Positions 25,078 through 34,405 of a stretch of DNA of 64,000 nt are shown here, piece after piece. This stretch comes from an uncultured bacterium (GTDB lineage Bacteria > Bacillota_I > Bacilli_A > RFN20 > CAG-826), in the NCBI GenBank assembly GCA_949299395.1, contig CASGAB010000003.1, positions 64,137 to 128,136 of the forward strand, in the 5' to 3' direction. How positions within the stretch are numbered: the first letter of the stretch is position 1; each line of letters opens with the position of its first letter. Both the position numbers and the translations under genes were made by a program. The notes below the pieces were generated by a model. The model saw only the letters and a program-made list of their open reading frames with translations. It did not search any database and had not been told where the DNA came from.

Positions 25078-26292
25078 TTAGAATAATTCTTCGATTGTTT
25101 TGCCAATCATTGAATCATCTTTATTTAAACCAAAATTAAACAAAACTGTTGCACCGATATCAGCAAACGAATCTCTATCGTTTAACATTTTTCCATCTGT
25201 AAATGATTTAGAATAGCATAATAAAGGTACTTTTTCTCTTGTATGATCAGTTCCTTTCCAAGTTGGATCGTTACCATGATCTGCAGTAATCATTAATAAA
25301 TCATCTTCATTTAAATAATTTAATAATTCTTTTAACTGTGTATCAAATGTTTCAATAGCTTTTCCATATCCAATCGGATTTCTTCTATGACCATATTCGC
25401 TATCAAATTCAACTAAGTTAACAAAACAAAAACCTTCGTTAAAATCGCCATTTTTAATAATATCGATAGTTTTATTCATACCATCAATATTAGATTCAAT
25501 TTTTGTAGTTTTACTAACTCCAACACCATTAAAAATATCATTAATTTTTCCAACGCAGTTTACTTCAAATCCGTTATTTTTTAAGATATTCATCGCAGTA
25601 ATTCCACTTGGAGAAACTGCATAATCGTGTCTATTTGGAGTTCTTTTGAAGGTGTCTTTTGTTTTTCCAACGAACGGTCTAGCAATAACTCTACCAACAA
25701 ACCATTCATCTTTCATACATAATTTTCTAGCTGCTTCACAAACTCTATAAAGTTCATTTAAACCTGTTGTTTCTTCATTAGCACAAATTTGTAAAACACT
25801 ATCGCTAGATGTATAGATAATTAATGAGTTATCTCTTAATGATTCTTCACCTAAATCTTTTAAGATTTCAGTTCCACTAGCTGCATAATTTCCAATAAAT
25901 TTATAACCGGTTTCTTTTGTTAAAGCATCAAGTAATTCTTGAGGAAAGCCGGTTTCTGTAAAAGTTTGGAAAGGTTTAGTTGTTAAAATTCCCATCATTT
26001 CCCAATGTCCAGTCATAGTATCTTTACCATTACTTGCTTCGTTTAAACGTAATGAATAACTATTTGGGTGAGAAACTTTAGAGCAACCTTTAACTTCTGT
26101 TAAATCAGCAATACCAAAACTATTAAGTGTAGGAATATTTAAGCCGTTTTCAAAAGATTCACTTATGTGTTTAAAAGTATTTGATCCTAAATCATTTACT
26201 TCTTTATTTTGAGTGAATTTTTCAGCATCTTTTGCATTTCCTATTCCTAAACTATCTAAAACAATACAAATAACTCTTTTAAATTTTTTCAT
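25078..26292 (-). CDS. deoB: Phosphopentomutase DeoB
   Basis: DeoB interconverts ribose (or deoxyribose) 1-phosphate and 5-phosphate, linking nucleoside salvage to the pentose phosphate pathway. The 404-residue protein belongs to the alkaline phosphatase superfamily. It shows the metal motif CIVLDSLGIGNAKDA at the N-terminus, the phosphorylated threonine in SNGKDTMTGHWEMMG, and the C-terminal metal ligands in FDSEYGHRRNPIGYG and ITADHGNDPTWKGTDHTREKVPLL. The ribosome-binding site (GAAGGTG) is good. The xerD-deoB order is conserved in Bacilli. It probably starts the deoB-lipoprotein-permease transcript from its own promoter. Confidence 0.96.
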   Translation of the reverse strand: MKKFKRVICIVLDSLGIGNAKDAEKFTQNKEVNDLGSNTFKHISESFENGLNIPTLNSFGIADLTEVKGCSKVSHPNSYSLRLNEASNGKDTMTGHWEMMGILTTKPFQTFTETGFPQELLDALTKETGYKFIGNYAASGTEILKDLGEESLRDNSLIIYTSSDSVLQICANEETTGLNELYRVCEAARKLCMKDEWFVGRVIARPFVGKTKDTFKRTPNRHDYAVSPSGITAMNILKNNGFEVNCVGKINDIFNGVGVSKTTKIESNIDGMNKTIDIIKNGDFNEGFCFVNLVEFDSEYGHRRNPIGYGKAIETFDTQLKELLNYLNEDDLLMITADHGNDPTWKGTDHTREKVPLLCYSKSFTDGKMLNDRDSFADIGATVLFNFGLNKDDSMIGKTIEELF

Positions 26293-26317
26293 AAATCGTC
26301 ACCTTCGTGCATTAATA

Positions 26318-26326
26318 ATTATATCA
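26318..26326 (-). promoter_or_regulatory. Extended -10 promoter of deoB
   Basis: On the - strand TGATATAAT, identical to the parE extended -10, lies about 25 nt before the deoB ATG with the ribosome-binding site in between. No -35 hexamer is seen at the right distance; a palindrome sits there instead. Confidence 0.6.
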
Positions 26327-26353
26327 ATAATAATATAATAATTATATTATTAT
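26327..26353. repeat. 27-bp A/T palindrome upstream of the deoB -10
   Basis: Two 13-base arms (26327-26339 and 26341-26353) are perfect inverted repeats around one central base. The repeat abuts the deoB extended -10 element. It is a candidate operator for a repressor or activator of nucleoside catabolism, but in such A/T-rich DNA a chance palindrome is possible. Confidence 0.5.
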
Positions 26354-26365
26354 GCTCACATAAAT

Positions 26366-27250
26366 TTAATCGTTTTTATTCCAAAATTTATCATATGCCG
26401 ACATTATTTTTTCTTCAGCAACATGAGTATAAATTTGTGTCGTTTCTATATTTTCATGTCCTAACATTTGTTGAACAGTTTTTAAGTCTGCACCTTTTGA
26501 TAAAAGATGAGTTGCAAAAGAATGTCTTAAAGTATGAGGAGAAATTGTTTTATTTATTCCAACATCTTTTGCATGTTTTCTAATCATTGTGAAAATATAT
26601 TGTCTAGTTAACTTCTTTCCGTTTTTATTAACGAATAAAGTTGTTTTATCACTAGAAATAATATTTTTTCTAACGTTTTTAAGATATAAATCGATGTATT
26701 TTAGTGCTTCTATTCTAATAGGCACTTCTCTTTGTTTACTTCCTTTTCCTAATATCTTAACGATTTTTTCTTCAACGTTTATATCTTTAATTTTTAAATT
26801 AACGAGTTCACTAACTCTTAATCCCGAAGAATAAATCGTTTCAATAATTGCTTTATCACGAAGTTCATCATCTTTATTAATATCAAAAGCATCAATAAGA
26901 TTATTAATTTCTTCAATAGTTAAATATTCTGGTAAATAATTTTCACTTTTTGGAGAATAAACTTCACCAATAATTCCGGTTTTTATTCCTTCAGTTTCTA
27001 AAAATATGTAGAAATTTTTTATTGTTGAAAGTCTTCTTTTTATTGATGAAACTTTTAAATTATTTATCGATAAATTGTAATTAAATTCATTAATATCATC
27101 TTTTGTTAAATCATCGGTTGTTTCAATATATGGAAAATATTTTTTAAATACTAAAAAGTCTTCCTTATAATTTGTTAAAGTTTGAGGAAGTAAGTTTTTT
27201 TCAATAATTAAAAAGTTTAAATATTTTTGAAAAGCTAAGTTAATTTCCAT
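26366..27250 (-). CDS. xerD: Tyrosine recombinase XerD
   Basis: XerD resolves chromosome dimers at the dif site during division. The 294-residue protein has an N-terminal SAM-like core-binding domain and a catalytic domain with the complete set: Arg in SGLRVSEL, Lys in GKGSKQREVP, HxxR in HTLRHSFATHLL, His in LGHENIETTQ and the nucleophile Tyr in IYTHV. The length and the gene order (followed by deoB) match XerD rather than an integrase of a mobile element. It overlaps the end of dinB by 11 bp. Confidence 0.93.
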   Translation of the reverse strand: MEINLAFQKYLNFLIIEKNLLPQTLTNYKEDFLVFKKYFPYIETTDDLTKDDINEFNYNLSINNLKVSSIKRRLSTIKNFYIFLETEGIKTGIIGEVYSPKSENYLPEYLTIEEINNLIDAFDINKDDELRDKAIIETIYSSGLRVSELVNLKIKDINVEEKIVKILGKGSKQREVPIRIEALKYIDLYLKNVRKNIISSDKTTLFVNKNGKKLTRQYIFTMIRKHAKDVGINKTISPHTLRHSFATHLLSKGADLKTVQQMLGHENIETTQIYTHVAEEKIMSAYDKFWNKND

Positions 27251-28445
27251 GTTTTTTCTTTAAATCTGAGGCTCTAAATAAAACGTCTTTATTAAATTTT
27301 CTATTTAATTCATTAATAAGTAAAAATGTTTTTGATTCTTCTTCATGAACCATATAATCATCAAAAGTCATTTGAGTAACCGCTTCATTTCGATTAATAA
27401 GATTTTTAACGCTAAATCCAACTAATCTAACAGTTTGATTTTTAAAAGATTTTTCAAATAATTTTAATGCTTCATCTTTAATTTTAGCTTCGTTTTCAGT
27501 GTAATCACCAATAGTTTTAGAAAATGTAGATGTTTTAAATCCGTTTTCACAAGAAGCATCTTTTAAAGTTAATTGAATAGTTTTTGTTAAAAAACCTTCT
27601 CGTTTCATATCTTTAATTATTCGATCTACTTCTTTCATATAAAAATCACGAATATCATCGCGAGAATTAGTATCGTGAGGTAATGTTCGAGTCGTTCCAA
27701 TTGATTTTTGTCCATCAGAAATTACATCAACTTCATCAGAAGAATTTCCTTCTAAGCAATCTAAAATATAGTTTTTAGATTCCATTAAAAGATCATTAAC
27801 TTCAGGAATATTTAATTTAATTTTGTAATATAAATCACCGATTGTTTTTATACCTAATTTATGAAGTTTTGGAGCAGTTTTTTTACCAATTCCATAAAAA
27901 GAAGAAACATCTAAAGGAAAAATAATATTTTTAATATCTTTTTTTCGAATTATTGTAATTCCCATCGGTTTTTTATAATCTGATCCCATTTTAGCTAAAA
28001 ATTTAGTTGGACCTACTCCAATTGAACACTTTAATTTTGTCTTTTTATATAGAGTATCTTGGATATTTTTTAAATACCGATTAATGTTATTTTTGCCGTA
28101 TTTTTTAAACGATTCAGTTACATCAACATAACATTCATCACATGAAATTTGTTCGATAATTTCGCTAAATGTACGAATATGAGAGATAAATTCTTTTGAT
28201 AAAAGACGAATCATTTCTCCATCTGGAGGTAAAATAATTAAATCTTTACATAAAGATTTTGCTTGAAACATTGGTTGTCCACTTGAAACACCATATTTTC
28301 TAGCTTCATATGAGCATGTTGAAACAATTCCACATCTACCTTCACTACCTATTGCAACAGGTTTACCAATTAATGATGGATTTTTGATTTCTTCAACTCT
28401 AACAAAGAAAGTATTTAAATCGATATGAAGAATTATCTTACTCAT
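27240..28445 (-). CDS. dinB: DNA polymerase IV (DinB, Y family)
   Basis: This is a translesion DNA polymerase. The 401-residue protein has the catalytic motifs HIDLNTFFVRVE at residue about 7-18 and SCDECYVDVTES (the usual form is S-x-D-E-A-x-x-D), palm and fingers (YEARKYGVSSGQPM), the helix-hairpin-helix region (FYGIGKKTAPKLHKLGIKTIGDL), and the little-finger domain. There is no clear beta-clamp motif at the C-terminus (possible QMTFDDYMV near 375). It lies 24 nt after xseB and overlaps xerD, in a repair-gene cluster. Confidence 0.94.
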   Translation of the reverse strand: MSKIILHIDLNTFFVRVEEIKNPSLIGKPVAIGSEGRCGIVSTCSYEARKYGVSSGQPMFQAKSLCKDLIILPPDGEMIRLLSKEFISHIRTFSEIIEQISCDECYVDVTESFKKYGKNNINRYLKNIQDTLYKKTKLKCSIGVGPTKFLAKMGSDYKKPMGITIIRKKDIKNIIFPLDVSSFYGIGKKTAPKLHKLGIKTIGDLYYKIKLNIPEVNDLLMESKNYILDCLEGNSSDEVDVISDGQKSIGTTRTLPHDTNSRDDIRDFYMKEVDRIIKDMKREGFLTKTIQLTLKDASCENGFKTSTFSKTIGDYTENEAKIKDEALKLFEKSFKNQTVRLVGFSVKNLINRNEAVTQMTFDDYMVHEEESKTFLLINELNRKFNKDVLFRASDLKKKHGN

Positions 28446-28469
28446 AGATATTTACTAATTAACTACTAA

Positions 28470-28658
28470 TTATTTACTATATTCGTTAATCTTTGCTTTT
28501 GCCTTCTCTAAAATCTCACTTTCTTCTTTGATTATTTCTTGTGCTTCTTGATATAAAGAAAGCATCTCATCTAAAGGAGCGTTTCCTTCATTCATCTTAT
28601 TAATAATTTCTTCTAAACGAGCTAATTTTTCTTCAAATGTTTTATTATTTTCACTCAT
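28470..28658 (-). CDS. xseB: Exodeoxyribonuclease VII small subunit
   Basis: XseB pairs with XseA to form exonuclease VII, which degrades single-stranded DNA. The 62-residue protein shows the family pattern FEEKLARLEEIINKMNEGNAPLDEMLSLYQE with an amphipathic helical hairpin. It starts 3 nt after the xseA stop. Confidence 0.95.
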   Translation of the reverse strand: MSENNKTFEEKLARLEEIINKMNEGNAPLDEMLSLYQEAQEIIKEESEILEKAKAKINEYSK

Positions 28659-28661
28659 AAA

Positions 28662-29897
28662 TTATTTCTCCTTATTAATAATTTTTGTTTTTACAGTTTT
28701 ATCTTTAAAGATTATTTCAGCGTCTTCTTCATTTTTTAATAAATTAGATTCATAAATAATCTCATTATTATCGTTTTTAATTATACAATAGCCTTTATTT
28801 AAGATATTGTAAGGGTTAAATGATTCACTTAATAAACTTAGATTTTTGATTTTATTAAATATTTTATCTAAATATGAAGTGTAAATGTTATCGATACTTA
28901 TCTTATATTTTTCGATTTTTTCAAAGTAAGAATCGTAAATTTTATCTAAACTTATAAGTGATTTGTTATTTTTTAATATTTCAATTTTGTGTTCGTAATT
29001 TGATAAATAATTTTTAATAATTGAATTTAAATATTCTTTATCTTGAGATAAATCTTCTAAGATTTCTTCTTTATTAGGAACGACTATTTCTGCTGCTCCA
29101 GTAGGTGTTGAAGCATATTTATCGGCAATAAAATCTGTAATTGATCGATTTATTTCATGTCCTACTGCACTAATTAATGGAGTTTTTAAAGTAGCGATTA
29201 CTCTAATTAAATCTTCATCATCAAAGCAAGATAAATCTTCTAAACTTCCGCCACCTCTAGCAATTATTAATACATCGTTTTCATCGCTATCAGCTCTTTT
29301 TATATTTTTAATTAAATCTAAAGGTGCTTCTTTTCCTTGAACTAAACTATAGTAAAAATTAAGTTCAACAAGTGGCCATCTTCTAATAATATTAATTTCT
29401 AAATCTTTACTTGCCGCACTGTTATAACCAACAATAATACCGATTTTATAAGGGAAAGTTGGTAATTTCTTTTTTCTCGATTGATCAAAAAAACCTTCTT
29501 TTTCGAGTTTTTTAATAAGCTCAAGACGTTTAAGTAATAAATCACCATCACCTTCTCTTTTAATGTTTTTAACGATAAGTTGATAAGTTCCTCCAGCTGG
29601 ATAAGAAGAAAGCGAACAAGTTAAAATTACTTCATCACCATCTTTATAATCTTTGCTTAAAGAAAAAGTGTCATATTTAAACATGACACATTTAATTGTG
29701 CTTTTATCATCTTTTAAAGAAAAATAGATATGGCCACTACTATTTTTACCTTTCCAGTTAGAGATTTCTCCCTTAACTAAAATATTTTTAAAAATAGGCG
29801 TGCTATCGAAAATCTCTTTGATTAAAGAATTAAGTTCAAAAACACTAAAAGTATGTTTTTTTATCGAAGTATTTAATTCATCATCAAAACTATTCAT
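28662..29897 (-). CDS. xseA: Exodeoxyribonuclease VII large subunit
   Basis: XseA is the catalytic subunit of exonuclease VII. The 411-residue protein has the N-terminal OB fold (ILVKGEISNWKGKNSSGHIYFSLKD) and the catalytic region (IGIIVGYNSAASKD, IIARGGGSLEDL, CFDDEDLIR, SAVGHEINRSITDFIAD, STPTGAAE). A coiled-coil region and a C-terminal beta segment (NPYNILNKGYCIIKN) follow. It overlaps nusB by 8 bp and precedes xseB, as in most Firmicutes (folD is missing). Confidence 0.96.
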   Translation of the reverse strand: MNSFDDELNTSIKKHTFSVFELNSLIKEIFDSTPIFKNILVKGEISNWKGKNSSGHIYFSLKDDKSTIKCVMFKYDTFSLSKDYKDGDEVILTCSLSSYPAGGTYQLIVKNIKREGDGDLLLKRLELIKKLEKEGFFDQSRKKKLPTFPYKIGIIVGYNSAASKDLEINIIRRWPLVELNFYYSLVQGKEAPLDLIKNIKRADSDENDVLIIARGGGSLEDLSCFDDEDLIRVIATLKTPLISAVGHEINRSITDFIADKYASTPTGAAEIVVPNKEEILEDLSQDKEYLNSIIKNYLSNYEHKIEILKNNKSLISLDKIYDSYFEKIEKYKISIDNIYTSYLDKIFNKIKNLSLLSESFNPYNILNKGYCIIKNDNNEIIYESNLLKNEEDAEIIFKDKTVKTKIINKEK

Positions 29898-30306
29898 TTT
29901 GTAAGCAATTATCTAATATAGCATTAACGAATTTATAATCGTCTTCTTCGCCATATTTTTTAGTTAATTCAACAGCAATATTAATTGCGATATTTTTATT
30001 GATTCCTTCCATATATTTAAAATTAGTAACTGCTAAAATTAAAATTGCTTGAACGCAACTATTAAGTCTAGAAAATTTCCAGTTTTTTAAATATTTAGAA
30101 ACAAGTTCAATAATTTCATTTTCGTTTTTTAATGCTTTAATGATCAATTCTTTTAAGAAAATTGGAGCATCTTCATAAGGACAATCAAGAACACTTTCAA
30201 AGGTATTTTCAATATCCAAAACAATATCTTGATTTTGACAAATCAAAAATGATGAAAGAATTTGCATTGCGATTTCTTGTATTTTATTTCTAGATAATTC
30301 TTTCAT
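29890..30306 (-). CDS. nusB: Transcription antitermination protein NusB
   Basis: NusB with NusE (S10) binds boxA in rRNA leaders. The 138-residue all-helical protein begins SRNKIQEIAMQILSSFL and has the family middle part (LKNWKFSRLNSCVQAILILAVTNFKYMEGI) and end (INIAVELTKKYGEEDDYKFVNAILD). It is preceded by an Asp23/YqhY-like gene, the standard Firmicutes order. Confidence 0.94.
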   Translation of the reverse strand: MKELSRNKIQEIAMQILSSFLICQNQDIVLDIENTFESVLDCPYEDAPIFLKELIIKALKNENEIIELVSKYLKNWKFSRLNSCVQAILILAVTNFKYMEGINKNIAINIAVELTKKYGEEDDYKFVNAILDNCLQNE

Positions 30307-30314
30307 AATTTCCT

Positions 30315-30644
30315 TTATTTCTTTAAAACTGTAAATGAAAATGAAATATCAAATGGAATTGCTTCACATTGATTAAGTAAATTAACAGTTAAATTTTTAG
30401 TAACTTCTTCTTCAATAATTTCTTTACTAACATCTCTTTCAACTAAAAGGTTGAATTTATAAGAAATTTTATTGGAGTGAATTATTGCAACAACACTTGG
30501 CTTTACTTTTTCTTGTTTTTCATCTTTTGGAACAATTCCAATAACATCATTTAAAGATTCTTTTCCAACTGTAATAAAAACTTTCTTGCCCATTGCAAGT
30601 TTACCGTTTTTATTGATTTTTTTAAGATATAAATAATTTGCCAT
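30315..30644 (-). CDS. Divergent Asp23/Gls24 (YqhY-like) family protein
   Basis: A 109-residue protein directly upstream of nusB, the position of yqhY in Bacilli. The C-terminal half (SYKFNLLVERDVSKEIIEEEVTKNLTVNLL followed by FDISFSFTVL) matches the Asp23 pattern of a beta strand, helix and final strand. The first half (KKINKNGKLAMGKKVFITVGKES) is divergent. In B. subtilis the family protein affects acetyl-CoA carboxylase and lipid synthesis; here no acc genes are adjacent. The assignment rests on weak similarity plus position. Confidence 0.65.
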   Translation of the reverse strand: MANYLYLKKINKNGKLAMGKKVFITVGKESLNDVIGIVPKDEKQEKVKPSVVAIIHSNKISYKFNLLVERDVSKEIIEEEVTKNLTVNLLNQCEAIPFDISFSFTVLKK

Positions 30645-30656
30645 TATTCACTCTCC

Positions 30657-32648
30657 TTATTTAGATAAATTAGCTAAAACAAACTTAGTAAAATATGGTT
30701 CAGTAAATTTGAAATATTCAATAAGTTCATTAGCATTTCCGCTAGCTCCAAAAGTATTAATTCCATATGGATGGGCGCTATATTTATACCATCCAAATGT
30801 TGAAGCCATTTCAACTGAGAAAGTATTTTCTCTACTTGATCTTAAAACACTAGCTTTATATTCATCGCTTTGAACATCAAAACTATTATAAGATGGCATA
30901 GAAACAATATCAAAATCTAAATGATATTCTTCATATAATTTATTTTTAGTTTCAATAGCTAAAGCAACTTCACTACCTGTAGCAATGATTGTTCCATCAG
31001 GTTTTTCTTTATTCGCTTTACTAACAATATAAGCACCTTTTTCAAAATCGCCATCTGATAAACTTGTATCAAGTAATGGTAATTTTTGTCTTGATAAGAT
31101 GATTGCTGTAGGAGTTTTCTTACTTTTTAAAGCAACTTTATAAGCACCATAAGTTTCTCTAGCATCACATGGTCTAATTAAATTAAAGTTAGGAATAGTT
31201 CTCAACATTGCAAAATGTTCAATTGGTTGATGAGTTGGACCATCTTCTCCAACAGCAATTGAATCGTGTGAAAGTAAGAAGATTTGAGGAACTTCCATCA
31301 ATGAAGCCATTCTCATTGCACTCTTCATATAATCTGAGAAAACAAAGAATGAACCAACATAACTTCTTAATCCACCATGTAATAATATTCCATTTGATGC
31401 AGCACACATTAAGAATTCTCTAATACCCCAATTAATATTAGTTCCATTTTGTGTTTCAGGAGTATATGTAACACCGTTTTTTAAATGTGTTTTAACACTT
31501 GAAGCAACATCAGCACTTCCACCAACTAAGAAAGGTAAATTTTCGTGATAGAAATTTAATAATTCTCCGCTAACATTTCTTGTTGCATCTGTTTTAAATA
31601 AAGATTCATCATATTTTAAATTATCAATTAAACTATCAAGATCTTTATTATAAATCTTTTCTAAAAGAGCAATTTTATCAGCATCTAAAGTTTTTTGTTG
31701 TTGATAATAATTGTTATATTTTTCGTACTTTTCATTAGCTCTAGCAATGAAAGTTTCTTTAAAATCGTTATAAACTTCTTGAGGAATATCAAATGGTGCA
31801 TTTGTATATTCATAGCTAAGTTTAGCGTTATTTCCATCTTCTTCTCCTAAAGGAGCTCCATGGACTTTACAAGTTCCTTGGTTTTTACTTCCATAACCAA
31901 TAATAGTTTTAAAAACGATTAAAGATGGTTTTTCTTTATTTTCTTTTGCTTTAGCAATTGCGTTATGAATTTCTTTTAAGTTATTTCCGTCTTTTACAGT
32001 AATAACTTCCCAATTAGATGCTTCAAATCTCATCTTAACATCATTAATATCAGATTGAGCAAGTGGACCATCTAGAGTAACATCATTTGCATCATATAAA
32101 AGAATTAATTTTCCTAATTTATTTAATCCAGCAAAAGAAATTGCTTCTTGAGAAATACCTTCTTCTAAACAACCATCACCACAAATACAATAAGTATAGT
32201 GATTAAAAAGATGAGAAGAATATTTTGAAGCTAACATTCTTTCTGCCAAAGCAATACCAACTGCTTGAGCAACACCTTGACCTAAAGGACCACTAGAAGC
32301 ATCAATTCCTTCAGTAACTCCTACTTCTGGGTGTCCTGGAGTAATTGAACCTCTTTTTCTAAATTTCTTTAAATCATCAATAGAAATATTATAACCACAT
32401 AAATGAAGGATTGTATAAAGTAACATGGAAGCGTGCCCACAACTTAAAACAACCATATCACGATTGATCCAATTTGGTTTAAATGGATTAGCAACAATGA
32501 AATCACGATATAAGATATACATGATAGGAGCAAGAGAAAGGGAAGCTCCTGGATGTCCGCTGTTAGCTAAATTAATTCCATCAATTGCGGTTGCTCTTAA
32601 AGCAGCAACACATAATTTTTGGGTCTTTTTAAGTTGAGAAGTATTCAT
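30657..32648 (-). CDS. tkt: Transketolase
   Basis: Transketolase moves two-carbon units between sugar phosphates with thiamine diphosphate. The 663-residue protein has the N-terminal signature (AIDGINLANSGHPGASLSLAPIMYIL), the ThDP-binding GDGCLEEGISQEA, the middle pyrimidine-binding domain (GGLRSYVGSFFVFSDYMKSAMR; HDSIAVGEDGPTHQPIEH) and a C-terminal domain. With deoB it links nucleoside sugars to glycolysis. Its start shares a base with the aspS stop. This placement behind tRNA synthetase genes is not one I know from Bacillus. Confidence 0.96.
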   Translation of the reverse strand: MNTSQLKKTQKLCVAALRATAIDGINLANSGHPGASLSLAPIMYILYRDFIVANPFKPNWINRDMVVLSCGHASMLLYTILHLCGYNISIDDLKKFRKRGSITPGHPEVGVTEGIDASSGPLGQGVAQAVGIALAERMLASKYSSHLFNHYTYCICGDGCLEEGISQEAISFAGLNKLGKLILLYDANDVTLDGPLAQSDINDVKMRFEASNWEVITVKDGNNLKEIHNAIAKAKENKEKPSLIVFKTIIGYGSKNQGTCKVHGAPLGEEDGNNAKLSYEYTNAPFDIPQEVYNDFKETFIARANEKYEKYNNYYQQQKTLDADKIALLEKIYNKDLDSLIDNLKYDESLFKTDATRNVSGELLNFYHENLPFLVGGSADVASSVKTHLKNGVTYTPETQNGTNINWGIREFLMCAASNGILLHGGLRSYVGSFFVFSDYMKSAMRMASLMEVPQIFLLSHDSIAVGEDGPTHQPIEHFAMLRTIPNFNLIRPCDARETYGAYKVALKSKKTPTAIILSRQKLPLLDTSLSDGDFEKGAYIVSKANKEKPDGTIIATGSEVALAIETKNKLYEEYHLDFDIVSMPSYNSFDVQSDEYKASVLRSSRENTFSVEMASTFGWYKYSAHPYGINTFGASGNANELIEYFKFTEPYFTKFVLANLSK

Positions 32649-34399
32649 TATTCTTCCTCCTTTTTTATTTCAATTCCAAGCTCTTTAAGTTGATCATCAT
32701 CAACACTAACAGGAGCATTGGTAACTGGACAAACAGCACTTAAATTTTTAGGGAAAGCAATAACATCTCTGATATTATTTGTTTCACATAAAACCATGGT
32801 CAATCTTTCTAAACCAAAAGCCATGCCACCATGAGGAGGTGTGCCATATTTTAAGGATTCAACAAACCATCCAAATTTCTTTTGAATATCTTCTTCGCTA
32901 AATCCTAAAATTTTGAAGATTCTATCTTGTGTTTCTTGATCATAGATTCTTAATCCACCGCCACCAGCTTCATATCCATTCATAACAATATCATATGTAT
33001 ATGAATAAACATTGTATGGTTCAGTTTCAAGTTTATCTAAATCTTCATCAACTGGACGAGTAAAAGGGTGATGACATGGAGTTATTTCACCTGTTTCTTC
33101 ACTCTTTTCAAAGAGTGGGAAATCAACAACCCACAAAACATCAAATGTATGAGGTTCAATTAAATTTAATTCTTCAGCTAAATCAGTTCTTAAAGCACCT
33201 AAACCAAAGTTAACATTTCTTAAAACATTAGCTTGAGCAAGGAAAATAACATCATTTTCTTTTAAATTAAATCTTTCGATTAAACCTTTTTTAGTATTTT
33301 CATCAAAGAATTTAACAATTGAACCGCTTAATTCATTGTTTTCAAATTTTAAGCAGAAATAATTATTAAGTTTAAATTTCTTAGCTAAAAGATTGTAGTT
33401 ATCTTGTCTTTTTCTTGAACAATTTTTAGCAAAGTTTTCAACTTTAATACCTTTAATATATTTTGCGTTTTTAAATGTTTCGAATTCAGATTCAACAAAT
33501 AAATCTTTAACATCAACAAGTTTTAAATCAAAACGTGTATCTGGTTTATCACTACCATAAACATTGACTGCTTCATCATAAGGTAATCTTCTTAAAGGTA
33601 AAGTGATATCGACATTTGCAACTTCTTTAAAAACTTTTTGAACAAATCCTTCCATTAAAGTTAAGAATTGATCTTGAGTTAAGAAAGATGTTTCAATATC
33701 GATTTGAGTAAAATCTGGTTGTCTATCAGCTCTTAAATCTTCATCTCTAAAACATCTTGCAACTTGATAATATCTTTCAAAACCTGCAACCATTAACATT
33801 TGTTTATAAAGTTGAGGAGATTGAGGAAGAGCATAAAATTGACCTGGATGAATTCTGCTAGGAACAAGATAATCTCTAGCTCCTTCTGGAGTTGATGGAG
33901 CAAGGTAAGGTGTTTCTACTTCAATAAATCCATTTTGATCTAAATATTCATGAGCAATTTTAACGATTTTTGCTCTAACTAAGAAATTATTTAAAAGATT
34001 TGGTCTTCTTAAATCTAAATAGCGATATTTTAAACGAGTATCTTCTAAAGCATCAGTTTTTTCAGCAATTATAAATGGAGGTTGTTTTGCAGTATTAACT
34101 AAAACAACTTCTGTTGCCTCAATTTCAATTTCACCAGTTTTTAAATTAGGATTTGGAACATCTTTTTTATTAACTTTACCAGTGATATTTAAAATATATT
34201 CGTTTCTAATATCTGGAATTTCATTTTCATCAGTTTTAATTAAGATCTGTACAATACCACTTCTATCTCTTAAATCAACGAAAACAAGGCTTCCTAAATT
34301 TCTTTTTTTAGAAACCCATCCAACAACTGATACAGTTTGATCTAAATTAGTAAGAGATAATTCTCCGCAATAATTTGTTCTTTTTATTTCATTAATCAT
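32648..34399 (-). CDS. aspS: Aspartyl-tRNA synthetase
   Basis: A class IIb synthetase, 583 residues. The N-terminal OB fold binds the anticodon (VSVVGWVSKKRNLGSLVFVDLRDRSG). The catalytic core has motif 1 in FLVRAKIVKIAHEYLDQNGFIEVETP, motif 2 in VARCFRDEDLRADRQPDFTQ, a bacterial insertion domain, and motif 3 in GMAFGLERLTMVL. The gene follows hisS after 6 nt, as in B. subtilis. Confidence 0.97.
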   Translation of the reverse strand: MINEIKRTNYCGELSLTNLDQTVSVVGWVSKKRNLGSLVFVDLRDRSGIVQILIKTDENEIPDIRNEYILNITGKVNKKDVPNPNLKTGEIEIEATEVVLVNTAKQPPFIIAEKTDALEDTRLKYRYLDLRRPNLLNNFLVRAKIVKIAHEYLDQNGFIEVETPYLAPSTPEGARDYLVPSRIHPGQFYALPQSPQLYKQMLMVAGFERYYQVARCFRDEDLRADRQPDFTQIDIETSFLTQDQFLTLMEGFVQKVFKEVANVDITLPLRRLPYDEAVNVYGSDKPDTRFDLKLVDVKDLFVESEFETFKNAKYIKGIKVENFAKNCSRKRQDNYNLLAKKFKLNNYFCLKFENNELSGSIVKFFDENTKKGLIERFNLKENDVIFLAQANVLRNVNFGLGALRTDLAEELNLIEPHTFDVLWVVDFPLFEKSEETGEITPCHHPFTRPVDEDLDKLETEPYNVYSYTYDIVMNGYEAGGGGLRIYDQETQDRIFKILGFSEEDIQKKFGWFVESLKYGTPPHGGMAFGLERLTMVLCETNNIRDVIAFPKNLSAVCPVTNAPVSVDDDQLKELGIEIKKEEE

Positions 34400-34405
34400 A
34401 ATTTA

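Noticed and set aside
26366-27250. Tyrosine recombinase as part of a mobile element
   Set aside because: Length, motifs and xerD-deoB order fit chromosomal XerD; no integrase neighbours, att repeats or phage genes are present.
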